Positions 32,985-43,642 of a DNA stretch of 64,000 nt are shown here, piece after piece. How positions within the stretch are numbered: the first letter of the stretch is position 1; each line of letters opens with the position of its first letter. The notes below the pieces were generated by a model that did not search any database, was not told the origin of the DNA, and saw only the letters and a program-made list of their open reading frames with translations. The position numbers and the translations under genes are program-made. The stretch is from Pseudopyrenochaeta lycopersici (taxonomy: Eukaryota; Ascomycota; Dothideomycetes; Pleosporales; Pseudopyrenochaetaceae): the NCBI GenBank assembly GCA_003313425.1, contig NHZP01000008.1, positions 1,178,001-1,242,000 of the forward strand, written 5' to 3'.

Positions 32985-35630
32985 TTACTTTCTCGCCCAC
33001 CCACTTAATGTCCTCCATCCCGTACATCCTTGTGCGCCCTCCTCAAGCACCTGCACAACGCCCTCCAGAAGCTTTTCCTCCTCCTTGCCCATCTCCATCT
33101 GCAACCTCAACATCCACCTCTCCCACGCCCAACTTCCCACAATACCTGTCAGCATCGCTGCGTCAATGGTAGTTCCAAACACAGGCGCATCCTCTAGCTC
33201 GACCTCTCCGTCCTCGGTGATCCTCTTTTCCTGGTGGTTGGGCTCAGCGCCAACGTTGAGCGTTTCGCGCCAATTGGCTGCCGTCTTTCCCATTGGTAGA
33301 ACCATCCAGGCTCGCTGGACGTCCTTAAAGCCAGCTTGGAACACGCGTGGGAGGAATGTCTTAGTCGGCTGCGCATCGTAGCCGCGGGTCTTAAGGTTGA
33401 AGCCGAACTCGACACCCATCTTTTGCGCGTTGCGACCGGCGTGGACCACATCAGCATCCATGAGGGAGAAGTCGAGAATGCCACCTGTCTTCAAGCACCG
33501 GTAGCACTCCTTCAAGCACAAGTCGTACTCATCCGATGAACGACCAACTGGCTTGCTGGTCTTGAGAAGCTCGTAGAGAGTTCGAGCGGAGATGACGTCG
33601 AAATGACCAGATGGAAATGGTAGAGTCCACAAGTTGGGCACACTGAGATGTTTGTGGTTGTCTGGGCCGCAAACGTTGGCAGACATGTTGTTGCCCGCAG
33701 TGTAGACTGTCGTCACAATAGCATAGGGATAGTCGTACGCAACATTCCATGCCCAGTCGTTCGTAGGGACACCACCGATGTCCAAGATGCGGGGCGCACT
33801 GGCGCGTGTGATGCATCTCACAGCGGGCTTGCTCAACAATCTCCCGCCGTTTAATTGCTTCTGCGCCTGCAAAACCCATGAAACGGGAAGCATTTGGTCA
33901 AGCGCTTGACGCTCCATTTGGGCACGAGCGATTCTCTCCTTCAAAACGGTCGGATCATTGACGAAGAATTCAGACACAGGGCGCGGAGGCGCTGGGCGAT
34001 CTGGCTGACCCAGCTCGAATTTGCCAAGGAGCTGATCGCGATGAGCAAGGGGACTGCATCGGCGCTGAACGTGCATCGCTTCAGCACGGGTCTGGCGGTG
34101 AATGAATGTGTCTTTCTTCTGGGACCTGGAGCGGAGATATTCAAGACCTTGAACATAGGTTAAGATTGGCTTGGGTGCCGACTCGTCGAGTGGTGACTTA
34201 GCAGGCTCCTCAGCAAACTTCACGGACTTCTTTGCCGCAGGCTTATCAACGGAGTTGCCCCGGCTGTGAGAGCTGCTAGAGAGACTGGGTGAGCGCATGT
34301 CGTTCATCTCCCGGAGTGCCGCCTGCAACTCGTCCTGTTCCTCCAACCATCGTCCGGTCATTTCAAGATTGGCAGAAGATAGCTTCTCGAGCTCCGCATT
34401 ATAGTTCTCGTTGTATTGGAAAATGGTCTTGCTTGGATTGATTTCCTTGATCTCGACATTCTCATCGGTGGGGCTTAGAATGACGGGTCGTGATGTCGCT
34501 AAGGGCTCCTCGTACCCATCCAGAGTTGAACCTTCTAGGGTCGACATTGGCCGGGGAAGAGCTGGCACAGGCTCGGGGGCAGTGTTCCTTCGGCTCTCCC
34601 ACGGAAGATTGTAGAAATTCTCCGCTGTCGATGTGTTGGGGATAGATTCGTCCCGCTTTGGGATGCTCCATGTGTGGCGAGCACTTGTGTGAAGCGAGGA
34701 GAAGAAGCCTCCTGGGGATGGGACGGAGAGAGCGGATACGGGTGTGCTACCAGAGGACCCGTTTCCAAGAAGTGTTGAGGGGATACTCAGGCCAAGGGTT
34801 GGTCGGGAAACCTCCTGCATCTCACCTCTTACCTCCATGGAGCGAACACTCTGTTGCTCGTGCTGCTCAGTTGATGGCGAGTTACCAAGATGCTGGAGCG
34901 TCTCCATAGCCTGCATGTCAAGCTGAACACCCCACGAATCTACGCTCGAGAAGGACCCGCGTCTTTTCTGGTTGTCTGGGGTAGCTGGGCAACTAAGCTT
35001 GTCCATCTCTTCTGACGTCAAGCTGCCGTCCAGGGAAGGCGCAGCTGAGTGTGCAGGGACCTGGAGATTATGCAAGTCGATCATGTCCAACACGCGACGG
35101 GACGGTGTCAGTAGGTTTGATGGAGTGACTGGTATCGCCGAAGTAGCACTCTTGAACTTCTCAATCGTTGGCCAAGCAGATGGTGAAGGGATCACAATGG
35201 ATGGATAACGTCGTCGCTTTGGCTGGCAGGAAATCTTCTTGACTGATGCGGATGCATGAAGAGGTACCTCTGCTTCATCGTCGGTCATGTCATAGAGCGA
35301 GTCGAAGTCGCTGTCTGCTCGGCTCGCCCGATTTGGCGGAGGATATGTAGCTGAGTGAAGCGGGAAGCGTGGCGACGCCTGCGGTGTCATGTCGAATAAC
35401 CGTGCCTTGGGGGTGGGGAAGTCGTCGACACTTCGAGGTGACACTGCACTGGGCAGATATGTCGAGGTGGGTGAATATCTTGGCGCAAAGTAGTATGCGG
35501 AAAGGGTGGAATCGTCGTCAACGACATTAAGTGCATGTCTCTGGTCCAGCGGAGACATTGCGCATTGGGATTCGGCCAGATTGCCAAGAGCTTCGGCATG
35601 GTATACTGCAGGTTGGAGTATCTCTGGCAT
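32985..35630 (-). CDS. Large fungal SAM-dependent methyltransferase (UMTA/LaeA-like group)
   Basis: A single exon of 881 aa, first ATG at 35630. The first 600 residues are Ser/Pro-rich and probably disordered. They include acidic and basic patches, an RRYPSIVIPSPSAWPTIEKF block and a helical KTIFQYNENYNAELEKLSSANLE stretch. The C-terminal third is a class I methyltransferase: ILDIGGVPTNDWAWNVA (SAM motif I, about residue 613), LWTLPFPSGHFDVISARTLYELL (post-I/IV) and ECYRCLKTGGILDFSLMDAD. Known: fungal proteins of this build are called UMTA- or LaeA-like and several influence development or secondary metabolism; the substrate is unknown here. RPE1 lies divergently. Assignment to the methyltransferase fold is firm; the subgroup is tentative. 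Confidence 0.85.
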   Translation of the reverse strand: MPEILQPAVYHAEALGNLAESQCAMSPLDQRHALNVVDDDSTLSAYYFAPRYSPTSTYLPSAVSPRSVDDFPTPKARLFDMTPQASPRFPLHSATYPPPNRASRADSDFDSLYDMTDDEAEVPLHASASVKKISCQPKRRRYPSIVIPSPSAWPTIEKFKSATSAIPVTPSNLLTPSRRVLDMIDLHNLQVPAHSAAPSLDGSLTSEEMDKLSCPATPDNQKRRGSFSSVDSWGVQLDMQAMETLQHLGNSPSTEQHEQQSVRSMEVRGEMQEVSRPTLGLSIPSTLLGNGSSGSTPVSALSVPSPGGFFSSLHTSARHTWSIPKRDESIPNTSTAENFYNLPWESRRNTAPEPVPALPRPMSTLEGSTLDGYEEPLATSRPVILSPTDENVEIKEINPSKTIFQYNENYNAELEKLSSANLEMTGRWLEEQDELQAALREMNDMRSPSLSSSSHSRGNSVDKPAAKKSVKFAEEPAKSPLDESAPKPILTYVQGLEYLRSRSQKKDTFIHRQTRAEAMHVQRRCSPLAHRDQLLGKFELGQPDRPAPPRPVSEFFVNDPTVLKERIARAQMERQALDQMLPVSWVLQAQKQLNGGRLLSKPAVRCITRASAPRILDIGGVPTNDWAWNVAYDYPYAIVTTVYTAGNNMSANVCGPDNHKHLSVPNLWTLPFPSGHFDVISARTLYELLKTSKPVGRSSDEYDLCLKECYRCLKTGGILDFSLMDADVVHAGRNAQKMGVEFGFNLKTRGYDAQPTKTFLPRVFQAGFKDVQRAWMVLPMGKTAANWRETLNVGAEPNHQEKRITEDGEVELEDAPVFGTTIDAAMLTGIVGSWAWERWMLRLQMEMGKEEEKLLEGVVQVLEEGAQGCTGWRTLSGWARK

Positions 35631-36771
35631 GATGGTATATTGGGCTGAGGTGAGCACCGCCTCGTGCTATTATTACTAAAGGTACTTTGGGAAATCCGAG
35701 ATAGGTTAGGCTAGGCTTTGGCGGTCCAAATACAGAACGCGCAGGGAACCGAAGCAGGAGCGATATTAAGTAGGGTGATGACCCTGAACTGCGCTGGTCA
35801 ACAGCTTACTGGGGAAATTGGGGTGCTTCGATCAACGAAGACTTGGGAGAAGTAAGCGGGGACTCGGAAGGGGGACAGAAGTGAATGGAGAGCAGATGCC
35901 GGCGCGAGCGCAACAGCGAAAGGATATATTTCACGTAGACGCCTTGTCGTCGACTCACTGTGGGCTAGTGTTACTGTGGCATTCGTCCGAGCTGCATTGC
36001 CAGCAGTCTGGCCACTCGCAGAGACAGCCAAGTGCAGATGGAGGGATGGTAGCGGCTCAGTGATGGCCACGACATGGCAGCCCCCTCTCCGACGCCGTGG
36101 TTGGCCAACCTGAGTACAAGGACAGCCAGTTTCTTCCCCATGCGCTGCTTGCTTTCGGCTACCAAGGCGTTGCGCCATGCGGCGTGGTTGGTCGTTCACC
36201 GTGTAAGCGCTGGCTGCATCTATTTTCGGGGGTGCGTTCTGCAGCTCCAGCCAATGATGGCGCAGAACAGCCTTCTACTGCATACTCGCCCAATAGCGCC
36301 TGGCCAGGAATGGGTGTTTCTGGGGCTGGCAGGTATGGATCCAGCACCGTGCAAGGCTGTAGCTGATTGTTCCAGAGTCATACTTGAATCTTTCTGAGAC
36401 CCCAGCCACAGCCATGTTTGGGGTGACACGAGCACGCGAGCAGGGAGCACCCCGAGAAGAAATAGGTGCGGCAACGTCTCCAGAGTAGCCAGCGTTGGGC
36501 GTGGGCGACCATGCATCGAGACACGCTCGAGATCGATGTGGACGCCACGGCGGGCTCGCACAGCAGTGGTGAGCGGTGGTGAGTGGTGGTGAGCTGAAGG
36601 GAGCGGTGCCAAGCATCAGCGGGGCATGGAGGGGCAGGCGTCTCGCTGTCAACACCAAAAAGCTATCGTGAGCTCCGTCCCGCTGGCAATCTCCACTATC
36701 ACCCTCTCCTTCTGCAATTGGCGCCCGCTACGTCATCAGCACAGCTCAAGCTACCAGCAGAGCCGCCCACC
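35631..36771. other. divergent promoter region, methyltransferase and RPE1
   Basis: About 1.1 kb between divergent genes. It contains three imperfect copies of a 10-bp GTGGTGAG-containing unit near 36562-36593. No independent gene is supported. Confidence 0.45.
36562..36593. repeat. 10-bp imperfect tandem repeat, three copies
   Basis: Three successive decamers of the type AGYRGTGGTG in the upstream region of RPE1. Directly visible; possible factor-binding array, but that is speculation. Confidence 0.6.
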
Positions 36772-37975
36772 ATGTCGCCGCCTGCAATCATCGCGCCGTC
36801 AATTCTTTCCGCAGACTTTGGAGCGCTGGGCAAGGCTTGCTCCGACACGATAGACCAGGGTGCCGATTGGCTTCATGTGTGCAATTATGTATCCCCAGGG
36901 AGGATTCACGTGACTGACACACCCAGGTCGACATCATGGACGGCCACTTTGTGCCCAACATGACCTTTGGTGCGCCAGTCGTCACCAAGATCCGCTCACA
37001 CGTCGACCGCCCAGGCACTGCACATGGCAAGGGAACTTTTGACTGCCACATGATGATTGCAGAGCCGAAGAGGTGGGTGCGAGAATTCAAGAAGGCGGGC
37101 TGCGACCTGTACTGCTTCCATTATGAAGCGGCTGTTGCCTCGACAGCTGCAGACTCGCCTAGTGGGACTTCGGACAAGAAAACCTCACCGAAGGAGCTCA
37201 TTCGCTTCATCCACAATGAGGGTATGCAAGCTGGCATTGCCATCAAACCGAGCACGCCCGTCGACGTGCTGTGGGATATACTAGCGAACCCCGTAAAACA
37301 GGAGGTACCCGATGTAAGTGCAATTTTTTCAATGTTGCCACGCCGGCCACTATCACAATCGATATCGCCAAAGAACAGCGGGCGCTATATGGTGGCCACA
37401 GAAATCTCGAACTGGTCGGGTAGGTAGGGCTGACCCTGCGCGGGCGGCTCGCTGTGGCGGCGCTTAAGCACGCGAACCTCCCCAGAACGCACACCCGTTA
37501 TTGTCAAGCTTCGTGCTGTTTTCGAGAAGCCTGCCACATGTTGCCAAATCGCCATACCAACCATTGGTTGTTTCTTTGCGCAAATGGTGCACGTCGGGAG
37601 CTACCCGCCCACGGCCCAGTACCAGCCGCAGGATCAATAGCCTAGAGATCCGATGACAAGGAATTGCTTTGATCACCTGAGCAATAAAGTCAGTACTGAC
37701 TCGTTCAGATGGTACTAGTCATGACTGTAGAGCCTGGCTTCGGCGGGCAGTCTTTCATGGCGTCAGAACTTCCAAAGGTCTCAGCGCTTCGACAAAGGTA
37801 CCCAGAGCTTCACATTGAAGTCGACGGCGGTCTAAGCGAAAAGACCATCGATCAGGCCGCAGATGCGGGCGCCAATGTCATCGTTGCCGGCAGTGCTGTC
37901 TTCGGTGCCGCCGACCCTAGTGAGGTGATTAAGAAGCTTAGGGCGGCTGTTGAAAGTCGGCGAGGGAAATTGTGA
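36772..37975 (+). CDS. RPE1: Ribulose-phosphate 3-epimerase
   Basis: Exons 36772-36876, 36927-37313 and 37709-37975, all phase 0, encode 252 aa. The barrel starts [15 protein letters not shown], followed across the first intron by [19 protein letters not shown], which carries metal-binding residues. Then come [19 protein letters not shown] and [12 protein letters not shown]; exon 3 has [17 protein letters not shown] and [13 protein letters not shown] with the second conserved Asp, and [15 protein letters not shown]. Known: interconverts ribulose 5-phosphate and xylulose 5-phosphate in the cytosolic pentose phosphate pathway. Intron 1 is 50 nt with a CTGAC branch site; intron 2 is unusually long (395 nt). 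An insertion of about 15 residues ([12 protein letters not shown] region) relative to short family members is seen, as in other fungi. Confidence 0.95.
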
Positions 37976-39859
37976 GGCAATTGCACTAGATATCACGTGC
38001 CACTGACGATGAGACCATGATAGCGATAACCTCATGTATGTAAATCTTGCATAAGCTTACGACACAAGTGTAGATAAAATAGACAACAGTCCAGAGCGAA
38101 GTACATTAACCAACGTCATTCATTAAAATTGAACAAGCGACCATCTTCGGCTCGAACAAAGAGCTCGTCTTAAATCTGCACAGTTGCTTACATGCGTCGA
38201 TGCGATGTAGCACAGCGTACCGGCTAAATTACATGACCCTAGACCGGCAGTTAGTCTTATCTATATGCTTGGAAATATGGAATAAACGATTGTCGAGAAT
38301 AGAACGGTACGTCCGAAAGACAATCAATGCCTTTTTTTTGTCACAGCACCGACGGATTGACCTCGATTATTTTCTGTTGCCATTCAGTAGCCCATGTTGA
38401 CAGGATGTTAGACTTCCATTCAGCCTTGCCCTGCCTGAATTGTAGGCACACTGAAAAAAGAAATCACAAATGTGTTTCATCACTCGCTACTCTGTGGATA
38501 ATGAAAGCTGCGCTTTTGGAAGCTATTCGTAACGTCAGTACAAGCACATTTGATGCTTTCATGCTTCTTCATTCGAGAAGCAGAATAACCAGCAATTGTA
38601 CGCATTCTCTTCGCCGCGTCATCAGCAAGGCTTGGCAACCCAATCTTCCTTGAACTGCATCCGCCGATATCGCAGCATGGGACGACAAACACATGATGTT
38701 GGGATACTTCGCACAAGTTTTGAAGTAGCAGCGATCACTCCGCGGATGGCATAGTCCATGAAGAGACGCGGTCCCCTATCAAACCATTCATGCTGGTCAA
38801 CCAGTCCTTAATCAGGAAACCCTCTGACATCGTTCAGGTCCGATGGAACTGACTAGGCTGTGATAGCATTTGAGACAAGAGGGAGCGGAAGCCCGATGCC
38901 CAAGTAATGGTAAATAGCAAGGATTGTCGAGCAGCGTGTGGATATGACCGAAAGCGTTATGACGAGGACTCCATTTCAGACTTGACTGTAACTGTTGTTC
39001 AACTGGACCAATTCGTGCAAGCACACCTTTGAGCTTTCACAAAGTCCTCCCTTTTGCTCATCTTACAGAGCTGGCTTCTATTGGAGTCTGCCAAACAAGG
39101 TCCTGCTTTCAGGTGGGCACAGGCATATACCAGGCCGCTCTGCCATCCACAAAATGCGCAAGTCCGAACCGCCATGACAAACTGATGTAGCATAGGTATC
39201 CTTTCTCCCTTTCTTTCTCCCGAACAGCGCAAGTATTTTCCTGCACTCAAAAGTTCTCTCCCGTGCGTAGTATACATCCCGGCACAGTTGTGTTCATCAC
39301 ATCACCCATGATACGTAAGCCTGCGGGTCTACCAGGTTTCATGTCGTTAAAACCGTTGCCATGAAACAAGCAAACAGGGAAACATGGAAACAAAACGCTC
39401 CAATGGCGTTTCTTTGGCACTCCGAAGCGAGTGGCACGGCTTTACAATATACACCAAAACACTGGTCTGCGAAAGGACGCGGGAGTCGAGGCTGGCAAGA
39501 GGCGTCAAGCTAACGAAATGGCCCGTAAACCTCGCAACCACCCGCGCGGCCCAATCCACTCCAATGATGAATGATCCCGCGCCGCGTCACGATGCTCGAA
39601 AGCAACATTTACTGTCATTGCTCAGGCAGCAGAGCGAAAGTATATAATCTTGGGAAAGTACACCTGAATAAGACCACTTCATCTTCACACAGTCCTTCAA
39701 CAATCCATCTTCAACAGCTCTTATTCCGTTCTTACGCACTGTGTGCTTTCGCTTGTTCTGATCAGCACTGTGTGCATTCGCCTTCACTTCAATTCATCCA
39801 TATCTTGCTAAAAGTGATTGAAACCATCTCCATCACAAGTCCGACAAAAGTCTCTCAAA
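37976..39859. other. intergenic, promoter of the repeat protein
   Basis: About 1.9 kb without a supported gene, apart from the TATA element at 39641. Short frames lack motifs. Confidence 0.4.
39641..39648 (+). promoter_or_regulatory. TATA box of the secreted repeat protein gene
   Basis: TATATAAT lies 219 nt before the ATG at 39860. The 5' leader in between is CT- and CA-rich, as in strongly expressed fungal genes. Confidence 0.5.
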
Positions 39860-40909
39860 ATGGTCGCTTTCTCTCGCATTGCCTTTGCCCTCACCCTTGC
39901 CGGGTCTGGTTCCGCACAGTCTTTCCCCAACGCCCTTCCGAGCGGCCTTAACACGGGTGTTGCTCCTAGCGGTATTGCCTTTCCTTCAGGTGGTCCCCAT
40001 CCCACCGGTCCCCACCCAACTGGTCCTCACCCGACCGGTCCCCGTCCCTCTGGCGCACCCAGTGGCGGACCAGGAGGGCCTCGTCCCAGTGGGGCACCCA
40101 GCGGTATTGCTGAAGCTCAGCTTGCTCAAGAGAGCGGCGAGGCTCCTCTCTTCCCTACAGGCGGCTTCCCATCGGGTCCCCGTAGCGGCGCTGCCATGCC
40201 CTCGGGAGGTCCAGGTGGACCCGGCGGTTTCCCCTCTGGCATGATACCCAGTGGGCTACCATCAGGCGGTCCCAATGGTGAGCGACCAAGCGGTCTTCCT
40301 TCAGGATTTCCAACCGGTGCCCCATCTCCTCGCCCAACCGATGTTAAACGACGCCAAGTCACCAATGCTCCCTTGGGACAACGGCCATCTGGTGTGCCTG
40401 AGATTATGTCTGGGGACCTCCCCTCGGGAGTTCGCCCATCAGGTCCACCACCTTCAATGGCTGCCCGCCCCAGTGGTGCGCATCCTTCGGGGGCAGGTCC
40501 ATCTCCATTGCCTTCAGGTGGACTTCAGGACTTTGCTGCCGTTCAATCTGGGAATTTGAACGGTGCTCAACCTAGCGATGCCCGTCCAACTGGTACTCGT
40601 CTACAGTCTGGTTTGCCCCCCTCTGGTCCACCTCCATCTGGTACACCACCTCTCAATAAACGTCAAGTCACGCCTTCTGGAACTCCTGCTGCTAAGCCTT
40701 CAGGTGCTCGTCCATCTGGACCGCGTCCGTCCGGTGGTCAGCCACCCAGTGGCGCTATCCCTACTGGTCCCCGTCCGTCTGGCATTCCTCCCTCAGGTTC
40801 CGCCCCTATCAAGCCTACCGGTGCACGCCCTTCCGGACCGCCACCGTCAGGAGCCCCAACAGGACTTGCTCCCAGTGGCTTCGTCACTTCTATTGTTCGT
40901 GATATCTAG
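39860..40909 (+). CDS. Secreted Pro/Ser/Gly repeat protein with Kex2 sites
   Basis: A single exon of 349 aa from the ATG at 39860. Residues 1-20 (MVAFSRIAFALTLAGSGSAQ) are a signal peptide. The rest is low complexity, built on PSG/PTG tripeptides in units like RPSGxPPSG, plus a run of GPHPT units (residues about 45-60). Two dibasic sites stand out: KRR at 163-165 and KR at 267-268, each followed directly by QVT. Kex2 cleaves after KR in the Golgi and would release fragments starting with Gln, which could cyclise to pyroglutamate. Known: fungal kexin-processed secreted repeat proteins give peptides, and other Pro-rich proteins sit in the wall. There is no cysteine and no clear GPI signal, although the end (FVTSIVRDI) is mildly hydrophobic. 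No recognised family; composition differs strongly from its neighbours. Confidence 0.8.
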   Translation: MVAFSRIAFALTLAGSGSAQSFPNALPSGLNTGVAPSGIAFPSGGPHPTGPHPTGPHPTGPRPSGAPSGGPGGPRPSGAPSGIAEAQLAQESGEAPLFPTGGFPSGPRSGAAMPSGGPGGPGGFPSGMIPSGLPSGGPNGERPSGLPSGFPTGAPSPRPTDVKRRQVTNAPLGQRPSGVPEIMSGDLPSGVRPSGPPPSMAARPSGAHPSGAGPSPLPSGGLQDFAAVQSGNLNGAQPSDARPTGTRLQSGLPPSGPPPSGTPPLNKRQVTPSGTPAAKPSGARPSGPRPSGGQPPSGAIPTGPRPSGIPPSGSAPIKPTGARPSGPPPSGAPTGLAPSGFVTSIVRDI

Positions 40910-43642
40910 AATGTGAATGATTCGGGTGGGAAGGGGTGCGCATTGCTGTCGGTCAACTGCGGTACAGTGGTGGATGGTAGCGTATTGCGACCATTGATTC
41001 CGTCGCAAAAAGGAGTGGGAAGGAGGTGTTAGGTGAAGTTGCTTGTGAATGTAGTTCCTGGATGTTTAGAGGTCATTTTCTTGTTGATAAGTTATCTACT
41101 GTTACAGTCCTTTGCCACTCGATTAGATTTTAGCATGTATAGGAATACAATACAAGACCTAAAAGCAGGTTATTCTATAAAAGTAGTATTACTCCTCTAT
41201 GCGCCGACGCTTCCAGCAGTGGATTCCTCTCTTTGGATATGTGTAGATGGTACAAGGGTTTTATCTTATTGTGCTACTTACACTAGAATTAAGTTAGAAC
41301 AAGAGTTGAAATGATTGCTAAGACCTAACAGCTTAACAATGCGTCTTCTTAAATCAGGTAGGAGTCCTAAAATTGAAATTTAGCGAACTTCGCTCTAGCT
41401 CTCATGATTGTGCCAGTTACATTGGCTTGTTACCTTCGTCAATCGACAGCTTCCTCAAGTCTAATGCCATGTCCGCAGAAGATCTCCGACTTCGCCGCTC
41501 TCTTCCGACCCCCAATATCCCATGAAAGCGTTGCCGTCATATTCATCTACGTTATTCCAAGACTTCCCCTTAAATCTTTCCTTTCGCATCATGGCTTTCT
41601 CATTCATCATCGTACACAATATCAATTAGCAAAATCCATTCGGCACAGTATCGGTCTCCATTCCAACACCGTACACATTCGTTCCGTATTCACCAACCAC
41701 CAGCCCACCCGTGTCATCTAGCTCAGCATGCCGCGCCACCGAGTCCCACCACTTAGCGCCCAGCAATACCAACCATTTAGAGACAATACAACGGCGAAGG
41801 AGGATATGCAGCAGAGATTTCTACGCCTTCGAAGAGTTGTGCGGCACTTTAGGGGACGCTCATGACGGCATGACGCTGATTAGTATAGTGCTAGGATTTC
41901 TATGCGAATAGACTGTTGTTTCATAATGACGTAAAATTATAGCTACCACATCGTTTATTTTCAAACTTTTATTCGTTTGTCTTATCCGGCTCACAGGAGA
42001 CAAAGACGATATGCTAAATAAGACTACGCTTAAGTAAAAAGGCTTCATTTATGATGGAAAGTACTTAAGGAACTCAGCAAGTATAAGTTTCATTCATTAG
42101 CTTAATTAGGTAGTAGAGCGGAGAGATAGAAGGTATTTAAGATACTAATAACTACTAAGAACAAAAACTTACTTTAATTGAGATTGTATTAGATAGCTTC
42201 TGGTAGAGTATTATTACTTTTGATTAGATTTAAACCTAATTAGCTTGTTTCTTGTCACCTTTACTCTGCTTCGCCTGCTGCTGCAGTACTCCTCCTCGCT
42301 CAACTTTATCCGGCCCCCTCTTCTTCTATACCTGAACTGCGACTCGCCAAACCACCGTACAATTCCACAGTACGTTTCGTATTAGGGCAAACATGTGTTA
42401 TTCTTTTAGACTTAAATCTTCTTAAGTATTACAACAAGGTCTGCGTGACCATAAAGCTACAGCTAAACATCATTTGTTGTAGAGCCATTATTTCTCGAAC
42501 TTGCAGTATGTTGCGCACGTAGGGCTCTTACAGCGTAGCTGACAAGAATAAGAGTCTTGGTGTCTTGTCGACAAATAATGAAAGACCCAGATCGATAATC
42601 GTTCGGACCTTGGAGCGAGGCCTCAGTGTTCAAAATCTCGCGTCACAAGTAGTTAGCATGTGAAGTGTGCCTATGTGGCGTGGGAGAGGGGTGCCTAGAT
42701 TAATTCAGCCACACAGTAGTAACACGGCATACAATCCGATAGTCGTGGCTTGGCGCAACGCAAGTTTGCACAGCTTCGACCTTCCTGAAGTCTCCTGCAT
42801 AAAGTCCAGAACTCGACTGTCCGACTATTGCACCCGATGGCTAAATCGCTACTGAATCCTTCAAGTCCAAGTACGTTACTCTCAAGACCGAGGTGGTGCG
42901 GACCCCGGGAGGCTTGCAGCATGTTCTTCGTCGTAGTGCGGAGCAGTATACAAAACGGTGCGTGATGAGTCGACATATTTAGGCCCACATAAGCAAATTA
43001 GGCGGGAGGCTTGCCACGATGCAACTAAAAATTTACCCCTGCGCTATTGCACACGTTGGAGTGGTGGACACATGTTTTTTGGTCGTATATCTAGGGACAC
43101 CTAACCCGGGGGCTGTTTCCATAGGGCGCTAACTTACCTTAGAGCGGGCATTCAAGGCTTGACGCTACGTACCGCTGCGTGCGAAGAGTAAGCATATATG
43201 CGGCGCTGGTCTCAACTACATGCACAGGCAGAAGAGGTGCAGCATTTCTTATTAATTGTGCAGTCCCCAAGGTTTCCAGTTTTTCATCTTTGACTCAAGA
43301 CAGTGCTGGCGGCTCATTCCAACTATTACGCATCTTTCGTATTAGAAAGCTCGGGCCTGTGACACTGCCGACAAAACGCGATATCTCGATCCCGAACTCA
43401 ATTATTGCTAAATCTGCTACCTGTGAAGGTTCGGAAAGTCAAAACTGAAGCTAAACCGCTTCGTCCTCGAAAACCAAGTTCATGGCAAGTCTCACAATTG
43501 AGCTAAGTCGGGCGAACGCTTACTCCCCAAAATAGAACAAGTGATTCAATCTCCAACATAATTTATAACTACAGACCTAGAAACTAAGCATCGGCTTCGT
43601 AGTAACTATTGTCATCATCTTCCCAAACGGAAGTTTTCGATC
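40910..43642. other. AT-rich gene-poor stretch before the polyketide synthase
   Basis: About 2.7 kb, partly rich in TA dinucleotides (41.0-42.25 kb), without supported genes. The part near 43.5 kb should hold the polyketide synthase promoter. The TA-rich part may be a repeat degraded by point mutation, but no terminal repeats or protein traces are visible. Confidence 0.4.
43561..43568 (+). promoter_or_regulatory. TATA-like element of the polyketide synthase gene
   Basis: ATTTATAA lies 75 nt before the ATG at 43643. Position is plausible for a TATA element with a short leader; not proven. Confidence 0.35.

Noticed and set aside
32470..33027. 185-aa minus-strand frame upstream of and over LSM2
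   Set aside because: Runs in another frame over LSM2 exons 1 and 2; the spliced LSM2 product explains the conserved sequence.
32985..35630. Methyltransferase as part of a cluster with the polyketide synthase
   Set aside because: It is 8 kb away, with RPE1, the repeat protein and empty DNA in between, and its family is a broad regulator-like group.
37640..37700. C/D-box-like signals (GATGAC, CTGA) in RPE1 intron 2
   Set aside because: C box deviates from RUGAUGA and the spacing is too short for a normal snoRNA.
43179..43448. 89-aa frame just upstream of the polyketide synthase
   Set aside because: No conserved features; more likely promoter DNA than a cluster gene.
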